DNA of 64,000 nucleotides from Nitrospirota bacterium (GTDB lineage Bacteria; JACPQY01), in NCBI GenBank assembly GCA_016180645.1, contig JACPAV010000009.1, positions 46,354 through 110,353 of the forward strand, read 5' to 3'. Positions within the stretch are counted from its first letter, which is position 1; each line of letters opens with the position of its first letter. The translations under genes and the position numbers were made by a program. The notes under the pieces are model-generated. The model did not search any database, was not told where the DNA came from, and was given only the letters and a program-made list of their open reading frames with translations. Positions 34,193 through 42,728 of this stretch are shown here, piece after piece.

Positions 34193-35545
34193 TCATCGGC
34201 GAACCCATCCCGGAAGGGCATGCACGCCAAGAAGAAGAAGCGAAGGCAACACCGTGACGAAAAAATGGCCATGGACCCGGGTGAACACGTGAGGGATGAG
34301 ATAGCCCGCCACGAGGACGACCAGAGCAATTCCCTCGCGTGAGGGTCGCCGGGTCAATCGTACGGCCCCCACAACGACCATCAGCCAAATAACAGCAGAG
34401 TAGAACCTCAGGAAGGCGTCCATGATCGTCCGGACCCATGGCCTGACTGCCCGGTCCAGCGCCGCATGGTCCAATGAAAGTGCCTCAAGCTCAAGATCCA
34501 AGAACGACACCGGCGTGACCAGGGTTATCAAGAAATACTTGAGGGGATTATTGGTGATCCATTCCACCGTCATCTCTCGCAGCACACGCTCCGCATAGAG
34601 CTCATCCGTTCGCGCCAACATCGCTCGACCTCTCGCCTCCGAACAGTATCGGACCGATTTTTGATCCCGGAACGAGTCCGCGCGCGGGAAAAGCTTTCCC
34701 GAAAGCCTCGTTGAATACAGGCTGACCGCGTACGGAAGAAGATCCTTGTAGGCAAAGGGGTCGCGCAGGACGGCGGTCTTCTCACACAGAGTCCACATCA
34801 CTCGCGAGGGGCCCACCCGAACTCCGCCGAACACCTTCCAGTTCCTGTACACCCATGGAGAAATCACGACGACCCATATGCCGGCGAACAGGGCCGTTTG
34901 CCGGATCATCACTTTCGCCCCTCGTTCACGCCAGAGGAATAGGGCCGCAAAGACGGCCACGATAATCGTGAGTCCGACTCCTTGAACGCGGGATAGGGAA
35001 AGCAATGCCATCCCTCCTCCCAGCGCAACCGCTTGCCACCCCCGGCCCACGGGGTAAAACCGCACCATGAACCAGGCCACGGCTGAAAAGATGAGTGCGG
35101 AGAGATTCTCCTCCGCTGGACGGCCGACGGAAGTTATCAAAGTCGGATCCAAGGCCGCGAGCGCGGCTGCAGCATGCGCCAGGCGCACCGATCCGAGCCG
35201 TCGGGCAGCCAGGAACACCAGGAGAGTGGTCAACGTGTGCAGCAGTGCGTGGACGACTACAACTGCCCGGTAGTCGGACCCGGTCGAATTGAGAACAAGA
35301 CTCAACAATATCGGATACAGCGGCTCGTGAATCATGGTCGGCCGGGCGGATGCACGGTCGGCCGCCGTATCCGTCTCATAGGCTTTCATCCCGTACGACC
35401 CCGTGTCCAGCGGGTGGCCGGCCACCACAAAGCGCCAGCGGAAGGAGCCCCCGGATTCCAACCCCAATACGTTCAAACCGGCCATCAGAGAAACCAAGAA
35501 CGAGACCAGAAGAATCGTTGCGGAGGCAATTCGGTGCGGGGCCAC
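34193..35545 (-). CDS. GT39-type membrane glycosyltransferase
   Basis: 450 residues with about nine to eleven predicted membrane helices. The periplasmic loop after the first helix carries D-T-G-S-Y...P-T-M-I-H-E-P-L-Y-P-I, and further landmarks are A-A-L-D-P-T-L-I and I-S-P-W-V-Y-R-N-W, all found in GT-C mannosyl/arabinosyltransferase-like proteins. It uses a polyprenyl-phosphate sugar to modify lipid, glycan or protein in the periplasm. Acceptor unknown. It lies directly upstream of the decayed relative at 33458-34074. Confidence 0.82.
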   Translation of the reverse strand: MAPHRIASATILLVSFLVSLMAGLNVLGLESGGSFRWRFVVAGHPLDTGSYGMKAYETDTAADRASARPTMIHEPLYPILLSLVLNSTGSDYRAVVVVHALLHTLTTLLVFLAARRLGSVRLAHAAAALAALDPTLITSVGRPAEENLSALIFSAVAWFMVRFYPVGRGWQAVALGGGMALLSLSRVQGVGLTIIVAVFAALFLWRERGAKVMIRQTALFAGIWVVVISPWVYRNWKVFGGVRVGPSRVMWTLCEKTAVLRDPFAYKDLLPYAVSLYSTRLSGKLFPRADSFRDQKSVRYCSEARGRAMLARTDELYAERVLREMTVEWITNNPLKYFLITLVTPVSFLDLELEALSLDHAALDRAVRPWVRTIMDAFLRFYSAVIWLMVVVGAVRLTRRPSREGIALVVLVAGYLIPHVFTRVHGHFFVTVLPSLLLLGVHALPGWVRR

Positions 35546-35662
35546 GGGAAAGCCTACGCTACGTTATCCCCCATCCCGGCGCAAGGAGCTCCGTGCATCC
35601 GGATGGACAAGGATCCGCATCCTGGGTTTACAGCATCCCGGCTTCGGTCTAGTATCACCTCA

Positions 35663-36265
35663 ATGCCGCTCCCCTCCCAGACGGCCTACTGCCCGAGTTG
35701 CGGCGGCAACGTGCCCGTCATGACCATCCTGTGGCGCGGTTCGGAAACACCGCGTTGCGGAAATTGCGGCCTGACCCTCCCCAATACCGTCGAAGGAGCG
35801 GAAGAGGGCATCCACCCGATGACGTGCGTCATCTTCGCCGAAGACTCCCCCGGCGTGCGGCGTGTCATTGAAACGGTTCTCTCCGGGACGAAAATTGCGG
35901 AGGCTACGGTCGCGTGCGAGAATGGCATGGAATTCATCAGCAAAATGACGGAACTCCTTCGGGACAAGAAACGGGTTGACCTGGCCATCCTCGATGTCCA
36001 GATGCCGGTTCTCAGCGGCATCCAGGCCGCGCTCACCGTTCGTGAAATCGAGAAAAAGTTCGCCGCGCAGCGCCCGACCCCCATTCTCTTCTTCACCGCC
36101 AAGGTAATCGACGAAAAATTCAAGGCCGTACTGGACAAGTGCCGCCCGTCCGCCTACCTGAACAAGGGGACGGACGCCTCCCCTCGCGAATTGGGCCGAC
36201 GAGTCTACTCGGTCGTCCGCCGGCTCATGGCCGACCAGGCGCTCCAGGTGGAATTGAACCGATGA
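35663..36265 (+). CDS. receiver-domain protein with N-terminal zinc-ribbon-like segment
   Basis: 200 residues. Residues 9-38 hold C-P-S-C and C-G-N-C, a possible zinc ribbon. From about 53 a CheY-type receiver follows: E-D-S-P-G (acidic pocket), L-A-I-L-D-V-Q-M-P (phospho-Asp about 113), F-F-T-A-K (Thr) and L-N-K-G-T (Lys). No output domain is present, so it may act by protein contact. The next gene is a PSP1/RicT-type gene. Confidence 0.82.
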   Translation: MPLPSQTAYCPSCGGNVPVMTILWRGSETPRCGNCGLTLPNTVEGAEEGIHPMTCVIFAEDSPGVRRVIETVLSGTKIAEATVACENGMEFISKMTELLRDKKRVDLAILDVQMPVLSGIQAALTVREIEKKFAAQRPTPILFFTAKVIDEKFKAVLDKCRPSAYLNKGTDASPRELGRRVYSVVRRLMADQALQVELNR

Positions 36266-36316
36266 ACCCCTCACCCCATCCGGGAGTTGCTCCCCTACCA
36301 ACGCCTGAGATTCTCC

Positions 36317-36374
36317 GTAGGGGAGGACCTTCAGGTCCTCCCACAGGAGGGAGCAGCCAAGGCTGCTCCCCTAC
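36317..36374. repeat. double-hairpin GTAG...CTAC repeat, copy D
   Basis: GTAG, hairpin GGGAGGACCT/AGGTCCTCCC, short linker, hairpin GGGAGCAGCC/GGCTGCTCCC, CTAC. A half unit with CTAC at 36295-36298 precedes it. It fills most of the space between the receiver and PSP1 genes. Confidence 0.78.
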
Positions 36375-36447
36375 AGGATGCTCCGCGGAACACACGGAAT
36401 CGAGCGATGGGAATTGGACAGGGCCGTGCGCCGTTGAGCTCCGCCAC

Positions 36448-37344
36448 ATGGAAGGGTCCGGCCTCTTCTCCTGCGGCCGATTGGATGTCAGGGTGCAGCA
36501 GAGGGTGGTCTTCGAGCATGACGGAGGGATGGACGTGGGCAAGATCGTCCGCGGTCCCCTCCCTCTCCTCTTCGACCGCGAGCCGATCGGCCGGGTGGTG
36601 CGGAGGCTGACCGACTTCGATCTGCGGACGCTCCAGGAAAACCGGGAACTGGAGGATGAGGCCATCGAAGTCTCGCGGGAGGAAATGCTCCAGCGGGGGC
36701 TCCCCATGCGTCCCATCCGGGCTCATGTGCGGATTGACCGGCACAAGGTCCTCATCTTCTTTATTTCCGACGATCGCGTGGATTTCCGAGGCCTCGTCCG
36801 CGATCTGGCGGAGCGCCTCCGATCGCGGGTGGAGCTCAAGCAGGTGGGGGCACGCCAGGCCTCCGCTCATTGGCCCGCCCTCGGAACCTGCGGGCGGCCC
36901 ACGTGTTGCAGCCAATGGCGGCAGGACTTCCATTCCATCACCCTCGATGCCGTGAAAGAACAGAACCTCACTCACAATCTTTCCAAACTCCACGGCCACT
37001 GCGGCCGGCTCAAATGCTGCCTGCTCTACGAGATCGACACCTATCGGGAATTCGACGCGCGGGCGCCCCGATGCGGTCAAGGCGTGTGCAGCGGGCGGTG
37101 CTCAAACGGTCGGGCGACCGTGATCGGGCACAATCCCGTTCGGGGAACGGTGATGGTGGTGGACGACGAAGACAAACGCTATGAAATTCCGCTCGACGAG
37201 ATCGAGAACGAGCTCCGGTCCCGGCCCTGGGTCCGTAGCAATGCAAAGTCCGCTCCACCCCCCCTCTCGTCACCCCCAGATCGAAGCGGGGGGGGCAATG
37301 GACCCAAACGCGATCGCAACCCTCCCCGGAAAACGGTCTCCTAA
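36448..37344 (+). CDS. PSP1-domain protein, RicT/YaaT-like
   Basis: 298 residues. The PSP1 core includes P-M-R-P-I-R-A-H-V-R-I-D-R-H-K-V-L-I-F-F and D-F-R-G-L-V-R-D-L-A. The Cys motifs C-G-R-P-T-C-C-S-Q-W and H-G-H-C-G-R-L-K-C-C-L-L-Y-E are the RicT/YaaT fingerprint, where they help hold an Fe-S cluster. RicT acts in the Y-complex on RNA maturation in Bacillus; other lineages use YaaT differently. ATG 36448 is chosen because similarity begins there. A basic tail ends the protein. Confidence 0.9.
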   Translation: MEGSGLFSCGRLDVRVQQRVVFEHDGGMDVGKIVRGPLPLLFDREPIGRVVRRLTDFDLRTLQENRELEDEAIEVSREEMLQRGLPMRPIRAHVRIDRHKVLIFFISDDRVDFRGLVRDLAERLRSRVELKQVGARQASAHWPALGTCGRPTCCSQWRQDFHSITLDAVKEQNLTHNLSKLHGHCGRLKCCLLYEIDTYREFDARAPRCGQGVCSGRCSNGRATVIGHNPVRGTVMVVDDEDKRYEIPLDEIENELRSRPWVRSNAKSAPPPLSSPPDRSGGGNGPKRDRNPPRKTVS

Positions 37345-37359
37345 ACACTTCTCCAAACC

Positions 37360-39342
37360 GTGGCCAAGTTCTTCGTCACTACGCCGATCTATTACGTCAA
37401 CGACGTGCCACACATCGGACACGCCTACACCACCGTCGCCGCAGATATCCTCGCCCGCTATCACCGGATGATTGGGGATGATGTCTTCTTCCTCACCGGA
37501 ACGGACGAGCACGGGAAAAAAGTGGAACACGCTGCCGCGAAGCAGGGAAAGAACGCCCGGCACCTTGCGGATGACGTCCACGTTCGTTTCAAGGAACTTT
37601 GGAAGACGCTCAACATCTCCAACGACCATTTCATCCGGACCACGGACATGGAGCACTACCATGCCGTGGCGGAATTCTGGGATCGCGCAAGAAAGAACGG
37701 CGACATCTTCCTCGGCGACTACGAGGGGTGGTATTGCACGCCGTGCGAAACGTTCTGGACGGAGAAGGAGCTTGTCCTCGCTGGAACTCTTCAGAGCGGG
37801 GGGATTAGCCCGACGACGGGCGCGATGATCGCTGAGCCTCAGGAACCGATCCTGTTGTGTCCAACTTGCAAACGCCGGACCGAGAAGCTCAAACAGCCAA
37901 GCTACTTCTTCAAGTTGGGGAAGTACCGAAGTTGGCTGCTCGACTATTTCAAGAACAACCCCGGCTCGATCCTTCCTGAGTCACGACGCAACGAGGTCCT
38001 GGGATTCCTCCAATCCGAGGAACTGAAGGACTTGAGCATCAGCCGCACGGATTTTTCCTGGGGCATCCCCGTCCCCGGCGATCCGAAGCACGTCATTTAT
38101 GTCTGGTTCGACGCCCTCATCAATTACCTTACCGCCAGTCACTACACGCCGGGCCGTGAATCGTCTTGGCCCGCAAGTGTCCATCTCGTCGGAAAGGACA
38201 TCCTCCGCTTCCACACGGTCTACTGGTTCGCGTTTCTGAAATCGGCCGGATTCCCGCCGCCGCAGTCGGTGTTCGCTCACGGCTGGTGGACGATCGACGG
38301 TCAGAAGATGAGCAAGTCGCTGGGCAACGTGATCGACCCTTTCGAGGTCACGGCGAAATACGGCGTGGACCCCTTCCGATATTTCCTCTTCAGGGAAGTG
38401 CCTTTCGGACAGGACGGCAACTACTCCAACCGGCTCCTGGAAGCCCGTCTCAATGGCGATCTGGCGAACGACCTCGGAAATCTTTTGAGTCGGGTGGTGA
38501 GTGTGGCCGTGCAGCATTTCCCGGCGGGAACCATCCGTGGGCCGCTCAACCACAATCCGGCCGCCCTGGGAGAATTGGGTACGCAACTTCTCGTCAAGCG
38601 GGAGAGAATGCGGAAGAAATGGCAGGAGGCGCTCCAAACTTTGAACCTCCAGGGCGCGCTGGAAGCGACGTGGGAGCTGCTCCGGGAGGCCAACGGTTAC
38701 GTCGACCGGACTCGGCCCTGGGAATTGAAAGGCAAGGAGAGCGGCACGCCCGTCCTTATTGAACTGTTGGAGACCCTGCGCCACGTGGCGATCTTCATCC
38801 AGCCGTTCATGCCGCACACATCGCAGGCCATCGGTCAACAAATCGCGGGCCGGGATTTCTTCGACGCCGCCAGTCGGCCCGCCGATTCGGCCTTCTCGAA
38901 TCTGGAGAGCAAGTATCCTCTCGAAAACGGATGTAAGATTGAAAAGGGGAAGCACCTCGTCGAGCGGATCGACCTGCTCCCCGAAAAGCCAAAGGAGAAC
39001 AAAGTGGAAGCAACCGACAACCTCCTCGGCATCGAGGAATTTCAAAAGATCGAACTCCGCTCCGGTGTCATCCTGAGCGCCGAAGAAGTGCCTAATTCGA
39101 AAAGACTCATCAAGCTCCAGGTTGATCTTGGAAACGAACAGCGGCAGGTGGTGGCGGGCATCAAGCACGTTTACACGGCGGCGGACGTGGTCGGCAAGAA
39201 AGTCGTGGTCGTCACCAATCTCAAACCGGCGAAAATCATGGGCGTGGAATCGCAAGGGATGGTGCTTGCGGCCAGCGAAGGCGACGCCCTCACGCTGGTC
39301 AGCTTCGACCGGGAGGTGAAGCCGGGGTGGAAGGTCAAGTAG
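37360..39342 (+). CDS. metG: methionyl-tRNA synthetase with C-terminal tRNA-binding domain
   Basis: 660 residues, GTG start. Class I signature P-H-I-G-H at about 17-21 and K-M-S-K-S at about 315. Two C-x2-C pairs (about 126 and 168) form the zinc knuckle. Residues from about 555 (E-E-F-Q-K-I-E-L-R-S-G-V-I...G-V-E-S-Q-G-M-V-L-A-A) form the EMAP-like tRNA-binding domain that dimerises MetRS. It charges initiator and elongator tRNA-Met. The next gene begins within its last codons. Confidence 0.97.
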   Translation: MAKFFVTTPIYYVNDVPHIGHAYTTVAADILARYHRMIGDDVFFLTGTDEHGKKVEHAAAKQGKNARHLADDVHVRFKELWKTLNISNDHFIRTTDMEHYHAVAEFWDRARKNGDIFLGDYEGWYCTPCETFWTEKELVLAGTLQSGGISPTTGAMIAEPQEPILLCPTCKRRTEKLKQPSYFFKLGKYRSWLLDYFKNNPGSILPESRRNEVLGFLQSEELKDLSISRTDFSWGIPVPGDPKHVIYVWFDALINYLTASHYTPGRESSWPASVHLVGKDILRFHTVYWFAFLKSAGFPPPQSVFAHGWWTIDGQKMSKSLGNVIDPFEVTAKYGVDPFRYFLFREVPFGQDGNYSNRLLEARLNGDLANDLGNLLSRVVSVAVQHFPAGTIRGPLNHNPAALGELGTQLLVKRERMRKKWQEALQTLNLQGALEATWELLREANGYVDRTRPWELKGKESGTPVLIELLETLRHVAIFIQPFMPHTSQAIGQQIAGRDFFDAASRPADSAFSNLESKYPLENGCKIEKGKHLVERIDLLPEKPKENKVEATDNLLGIEEFQKIELRSGVILSAEEVPNSKRLIKLQVDLGNEQRQVVAGIKHVYTAADVVGKKVVVVTNLKPAKIMGVESQGMVLAASEGDALTLVSFDREVKPGWKVK

Positions 39343-40799
39343 CCACGAGCCACGAGCCACGAGCCACGAGCCACGATTCCGCTCTGGCCGACTCCCACAC
39401 CCACCTCGTGATGTTCAAGCCCGAAGATCGGGCCGGCATTCTGGCCCGCGCCCGCGCACAGAACGTTCATCTCATGGTGGTGCCTGGGACCACACTTGCC
39501 GACAGCGCCGAGGCCGTCGAATTCGCCCGGGGGGAGCCGGATGTTTTCGCCACGGTTGGAGTTCACCCGCATGAGGCGAAGGACGCCCCCGCCGATCTGG
39601 AGGACCGCCTGACCGAGTGGGCCGGGGACGGCAAAGTGGCGGCGATCGGAGAAATCGGGCTCGATTTCCACTACAACCTCTCACCCAGGGATGTTCAACA
39701 GGCCTGCTTCGAAAGGCAACTTGCGCTCGCCCGGAAGGTCCGCAAGCCCATCGTCGTCCACATCCGCGAAGCATTCGGCGAAGCACGGGAACTGATGCAA
39801 GTCGGGCACGCTGACGAAGTCGGCGGCGTCATCCACTGTTTCACGGGAACCTACAACGATGCCAAAAGCTTCCTCGATCTGGGCTTCTGCATTTCATTCT
39901 CAGGAATCTTAACCTTCCCCAAGGCGGACTCGCTGAGGGAAGCCGCCCGGAAGATCCCGATCGAACGAATCCTCATCGAAACCGATGCCCCGTATCTTGC
40001 ACCGGTGCCCCACAGAGGAAAGGAAAATGAGCCGGCCTTTCTCCCGCACACCGCGCAGGTTCTAGCCGATCTGAAATCGCTGGCGATTCATGACGTCGCC
40101 CGGATCACCTGCGTCAACACCCGCCGCGTGTTCCGGATCGCCGAGGACGCGGTCCGCACAGCCGATGGTCGGTCCAAGGCGTGGCCAAAGCAAATCGATC
40201 TCCACCCGAAAATCGCCTACCGGATCCGGGACTCGGTCTACTTGAATATCACCAACAAGTGCACGATCTCGTGCGTGTTCTGCCCCAAGTTCGACGATTT
40301 CATGGTCAAGGGGCACTATCTCAAGCTCTCACGCGAGCCGGACGCGTCCACCATCCTCTCCGAGATCGGCGACCTCGCGGGCGTTCAGGAAGTCGTTTTC
40401 TGCGGATTTGGCGAATCCACGCTGCGGATGGATGCGCTCAAAGACACGGCGAGAGCACTCAAGGCGAAAGGCGTGAAAGTCCGGTTGGACACCGACGGCC
40501 TCGGCAATCTCGTCCACGGGCGAAACATTCTCCCCGAACTGAAAGGATTGATTGACAGTGTGTCCATCAGCCTGAATGCCTCGAATCCGGAAGAGTATGC
40601 CCGGCTCTGCCCTTCAAAGTACGAGGGAATCGCCTACCCTGCCGTCAAGGAATTCATTCGAGAAGCCAAGGTATGGATTCCCGATGTCCAAGCCACCGTC
40701 GTGACCGTGCCGGGTGTCAATGTCGAAGCCTGCCGGCGGATCGTAGAGGACGAACTCGGCGTCCGCTTCCGCGCCCGCGAATACAACAACGTCGGTTAG
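39327..40799 (+). CDS. TatD-type hydrolase fused to a radical SAM domain
   Basis: 490 residues if GTG 39327 is used. TatD part (about 20-272): D-S-H-T-H-L metal site, G-E-I-G-L-D, V-V-H-I-R-E, V-I-H-C-F-T-G and E-T-D-A-P-Y give all expected ligands of a metal-dependent DNase-like TIM barrel. Radical SAM part (about 300-490): N-I-T-N-K-C-T-I-S-C-V-F-C carries the C-x3-C-x2-C cluster (312, 316, 319) and E-V-V-F-C-G-F-G-E-S follows. TatD-associated radical SAM proteins usually are separate genes. The start lies upstream of a heptamer repeat and is uncertain. Confidence 0.88.
   Translation: MEGQVATSHEPRATSHDSALADSHTHLVMFKPEDRAGILARARAQNVHLMVVPGTTLADSAEAVEFARGEPDVFATVGVHPHEAKDAPADLEDRLTEWAGDGKVAAIGEIGLDFHYNLSPRDVQQACFERQLALARKVRKPIVVHIREAFGEARELMQVGHADEVGGVIHCFTGTYNDAKSFLDLGFCISFSGILTFPKADSLREAARKIPIERILIETDAPYLAPVPHRGKENEPAFLPHTAQVLADLKSLAIHDVARITCVNTRRVFRIAEDAVRTADGRSKAWPKQIDLHPKIAYRIRDSVYLNITNKCTISCVFCPKFDDFMVKGHYLKLSREPDASTILSEIGDLAGVQEVVFCGFGESTLRMDALKDTARALKAKGVKVRLDTDGLGNLVHGRNILPELKGLIDSVSISLNASNPEEYARLCPSKYEGIAYPAVKEFIREAKVWIPDVQATVVTVPGVNVEACRRIVEDELGVRFRAREYNNVG
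39342..39376. repeat. heptanucleotide tandem repeat (GCCACGA)x5
   Basis: Five perfect 7-bp units directly after the metG stop. They lie in the 5' part of the TatD-radical SAM reading frame. Because seven is not a multiple of three, a change in unit number would shift the frame between GTG 39327 and the TatD domain. Confidence 0.85.
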
Positions 40800-41638
40800 G
40801 GAGTCCCGACAGCGACAAATGAGAACCCCCCGGGCGGGTCTACTCCACGGCCGGCCGCATCAAGGAACTTTATTCGGAATCCGCTTCGGATGGCCATGAC
40901 CTTTGCCCGTACCGCCGGCGCCATCGATCCATCCAAGGGGCGAGTATCATCGGGCAAGCCTCCTATGTGGTCAAGAAAAGCTTTGGTGTTCGCAAGCTTC
41001 TCAGCTTCCAAGAACTGAAGGTTTTCCTGGAGAATGGATTCATCAACGAAACAGGGCCAATTCAAACACCACCGTTCTTCATCACCCGAGTTCTCAACCG
41101 GTATGGCGTACGCAACGAGCGGGCTATTGCGGGTTCTCGCCTCAGTTTTTCCAAACAATCCGGGTAGCGCCAAAGCGCTCGCTTCAGCCGTTAGGTATGC
41201 GCCCGTCCACTTTTGCCGCTTCTCGCCTGAGAGTAGCCCGGGAAGCGCTGAAGAAAGGAACACCCTTCGATCAGGGTCATCGAGAAAATCGCCAAGTCCG
41301 ATGCAACCACGCAGAGGAAATCGATCTTGAAAAGCTCGTTCCAACAGAAGTAAACAGGCAAATATGAAATTCCCAATGTTCTTGACGTCTTCTACGTGTT
41401 GCGAAACAAGAAGAATCGAGTCGAAAGCGATGAGGGTCTTCTCGAAATTCGACCGCACGTCCTTCCCCGTGCCATCCCGGGAAGAGGTTTGTGAACTGAA
41501 CACGTGGGCATTAGCGAAGTCAACGAATTTGCCGAACCGGGCGTGGAGATTCGGAAGCGACTCATTACACAGGCTCTGACCAAATCCCAAGATGTCAAAA
41601 AAACCGATGAGCCGATTCCTGAAAACTGCCACTTCCAT
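40796..41638 (-). CDS. orphan class III nucleotide cyclase-like protein
   Basis: 280 residues with no signal peptide. F-F-D-I-L-G-F (13-19), A-F-D-S-I-L-L-V (71-78), L-R-G-C-I-G-L-G-D (109-117) and W-T-G-A-Y-L-T-A-E-A-S-A-L (144-156) follow the order of landmarks in class III adenylate/guanylate cyclase-fold proteins. In that fold the two Asp (15, 73) bind metal. The substrate-specifying residues are not clear, so catalysis is uncertain. The gene overlaps the end of the TatD-radical SAM gene by 4 bp in convergent orientation. Confidence 0.55.
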   Translation of the reverse strand: MEVAVFRNRLIGFFDILGFGQSLCNESLPNLHARFGKFVDFANAHVFSSQTSSRDGTGKDVRSNFEKTLIAFDSILLVSQHVEDVKNIGNFIFACLLLLERAFQDRFPLRGCIGLGDFLDDPDRRVFLSSALPGLLSGEKRQKWTGAYLTAEASALALPGLFGKTEARTRNSPLVAYAIPVENSGDEERWCLNWPCFVDESILQENLQFLEAEKLANTKAFLDHIGGLPDDTRPLDGSMAPAVRAKVMAIRSGFRIKFLDAAGRGVDPPGGFSFVAVGTP

Positions 41639-41751
41639 CCTGATGGGCTACCTACGGTCTTTTGACCAAGCCATTTGCAAGGCAATACCTATTCCACCAA
41701 GAGAGCAAGGAACGGCGGGCGGCAAAGGGCCGAAGGGTGGGCGCATTCCGC

Positions 41752-42138
41752 TCATCCGAACGACACGATCCCTTTCCGGTCGTCGAACTCGACCTTGTAC
41801 CGGTTGAAAAACCCCTTCCGGCCAAGGAGGTTGAATCCGGCATGAAGATCCGGAGAAATAGCGATGGGCGCGGCAAATCGGTCTGGACCCAGTTGGATTT
41901 CAAGATCGTGGACAAAGAGCAGGAGTTCATGGCCAGTCGCGGAGCGCGAGTGACGCACCCTCCCTCTCCGATAGTCGAATTCCGCCGGGGCAAGATTCGC
42001 CGACAGGACGGTGTAGGCTGCGCCAGAGTCCACGTAGACATGGGCGGTCCGCCACTTCCCAGCGAGGTGGATGCCGATGGGGACTACCGGATGCGAATCG
42101 GAGCCAAGCTTGGCGTACGGGAAAGCAATACGAAGCAC
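41752..42138 (-). CDS. retropepsin-like aspartic protease
   Basis: 128 residues, GTG start. V-Y-V-D-S-G-A-A-Y-T-V-L holds the single D-S-G active site (Asp37), and F-N-L-L-G-R-K-G-F-F near residue 101 is the matching hydrophobic-Gly segment. Like retroviral proteases it would work as a dimer. It overlaps the upstream DUF5678-like gene by 55 bp. Such retropepsin/DUF5678 neighbours recur in many bacteria, but their function is unknown. Confidence 0.82.
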   Translation of the reverse strand: MLRIAFPYAKLGSDSHPVVPIGIHLAGKWRTAHVYVDSGAAYTVLSANLAPAEFDYRRGRVRHSRSATGHELLLFVHDLEIQLGPDRFAAPIAISPDLHAGFNLLGRKGFFNRYKVEFDDRKGIVSFG

Positions 42139-42413
42139 TTGATATCCTCTTCAGACGGAACCGAGACCAGGAGGGGAATGGCAGAAGGATGTTTTTTCTC
42201 GGCAGTTGAAATGGCTTCGTCAGCCGTCGCTCCGACGCCAGCGACGGCATGATCCACCACGGCAACGATCTTGTGGGGATATTGTTTGACGAGATCGCCG
42301 AAATGGGCGACAACCCACTTGTTCTCGTAGGTCAGGGCCCTTGTGAGTGAATCGAGTGGCCTTGTGTTTTGCGCGGTCGCTGCTTTTCTCCGCCCGTTCC
42401 GTCTTCTTCCCAT
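42084..42413 (-). CDS. DUF5678-like small protein
   Basis: 109 residues. The central Y-E-N-K-W-V-V-A-H-F, V-A-V-V-D-H-A-V-A-G-V-G-A-T-A-D-E-A-I-S-T-A-E-K-K and P-L-L-V-S-V-P-S-E-E-D correspond to the DUF5678 pattern. The first 30 residues are basic. It precedes and overlaps the retropepsin-like gene, so both are made from one transcript. Whether it is a substrate or inhibitor of the protease is a guess. Confidence 0.7.
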   Translation of the reverse strand: MGRRRNGRRKAATAQNTRPLDSLTRALTYENKWVVAHFGDLVKQYPHKIVAVVDHAVAGVGATADEAISTAEKKHPSAIPLLVSVPSEEDIKCFVLLSRTPSLAPIRIR

Positions 42414-42538
42414 ATGGAAAGTATGCGCCGACCCCTTCTCGTCGTCAACGATGGACCTCTGCGCGTACGACAGGTATTTCTCCCGCTTGCCTTTTGCCGG
42501 GGCCTGTGATTAGGTCGGGCCATTAAGAGGAGTTGATC

Positions 42539-42679
42539 ATGAGTATCTTTCGAATCGTTCAACTGGCCACCACGTCGCATTTGACGTCTTCCGAGATTCC
42601 GTCGCTTCTTCTCTACTTGGTCTCCGGAGCGGTCGGAGTCCTGCTCGCGGCTTATCTCGTCGCGCGAAAACGCACCTGA
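42539..42679 (+). CDS. 46-residue single-span membrane protein
   Basis: A GAGGAG ribosome site is 8 bases before the ATG. The protein starts M-S-I-F-R-I-V-Q-L and has one hydrophobic helix (P-S-L-L-L-Y-L-V-S-G-A-V-G-V-L-L-A-A-Y-L-V) followed by A-R-K-R-T. No family is recognised. It lies 49 bp before the S1/P1-type gene on the same strand. Confidence 0.6.
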   Translation: MSIFRIVQLATTSHLTSSEIPSLLLYLVSGAVGVLLAAYLVARKRT

Positions 42680-42728
42680 CGGTGGCCCGTCCCAGCCTCG
42701 CCGCCCCCTTCCGCGCATAGGGGGTGCG

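Noticed and set aside
39342-39376. CRISPR-like repeat
   Set aside because: Units are 7 bp with no spacers; it is a simple tandem repeat. No CRISPR array was seen anywhere in the window.
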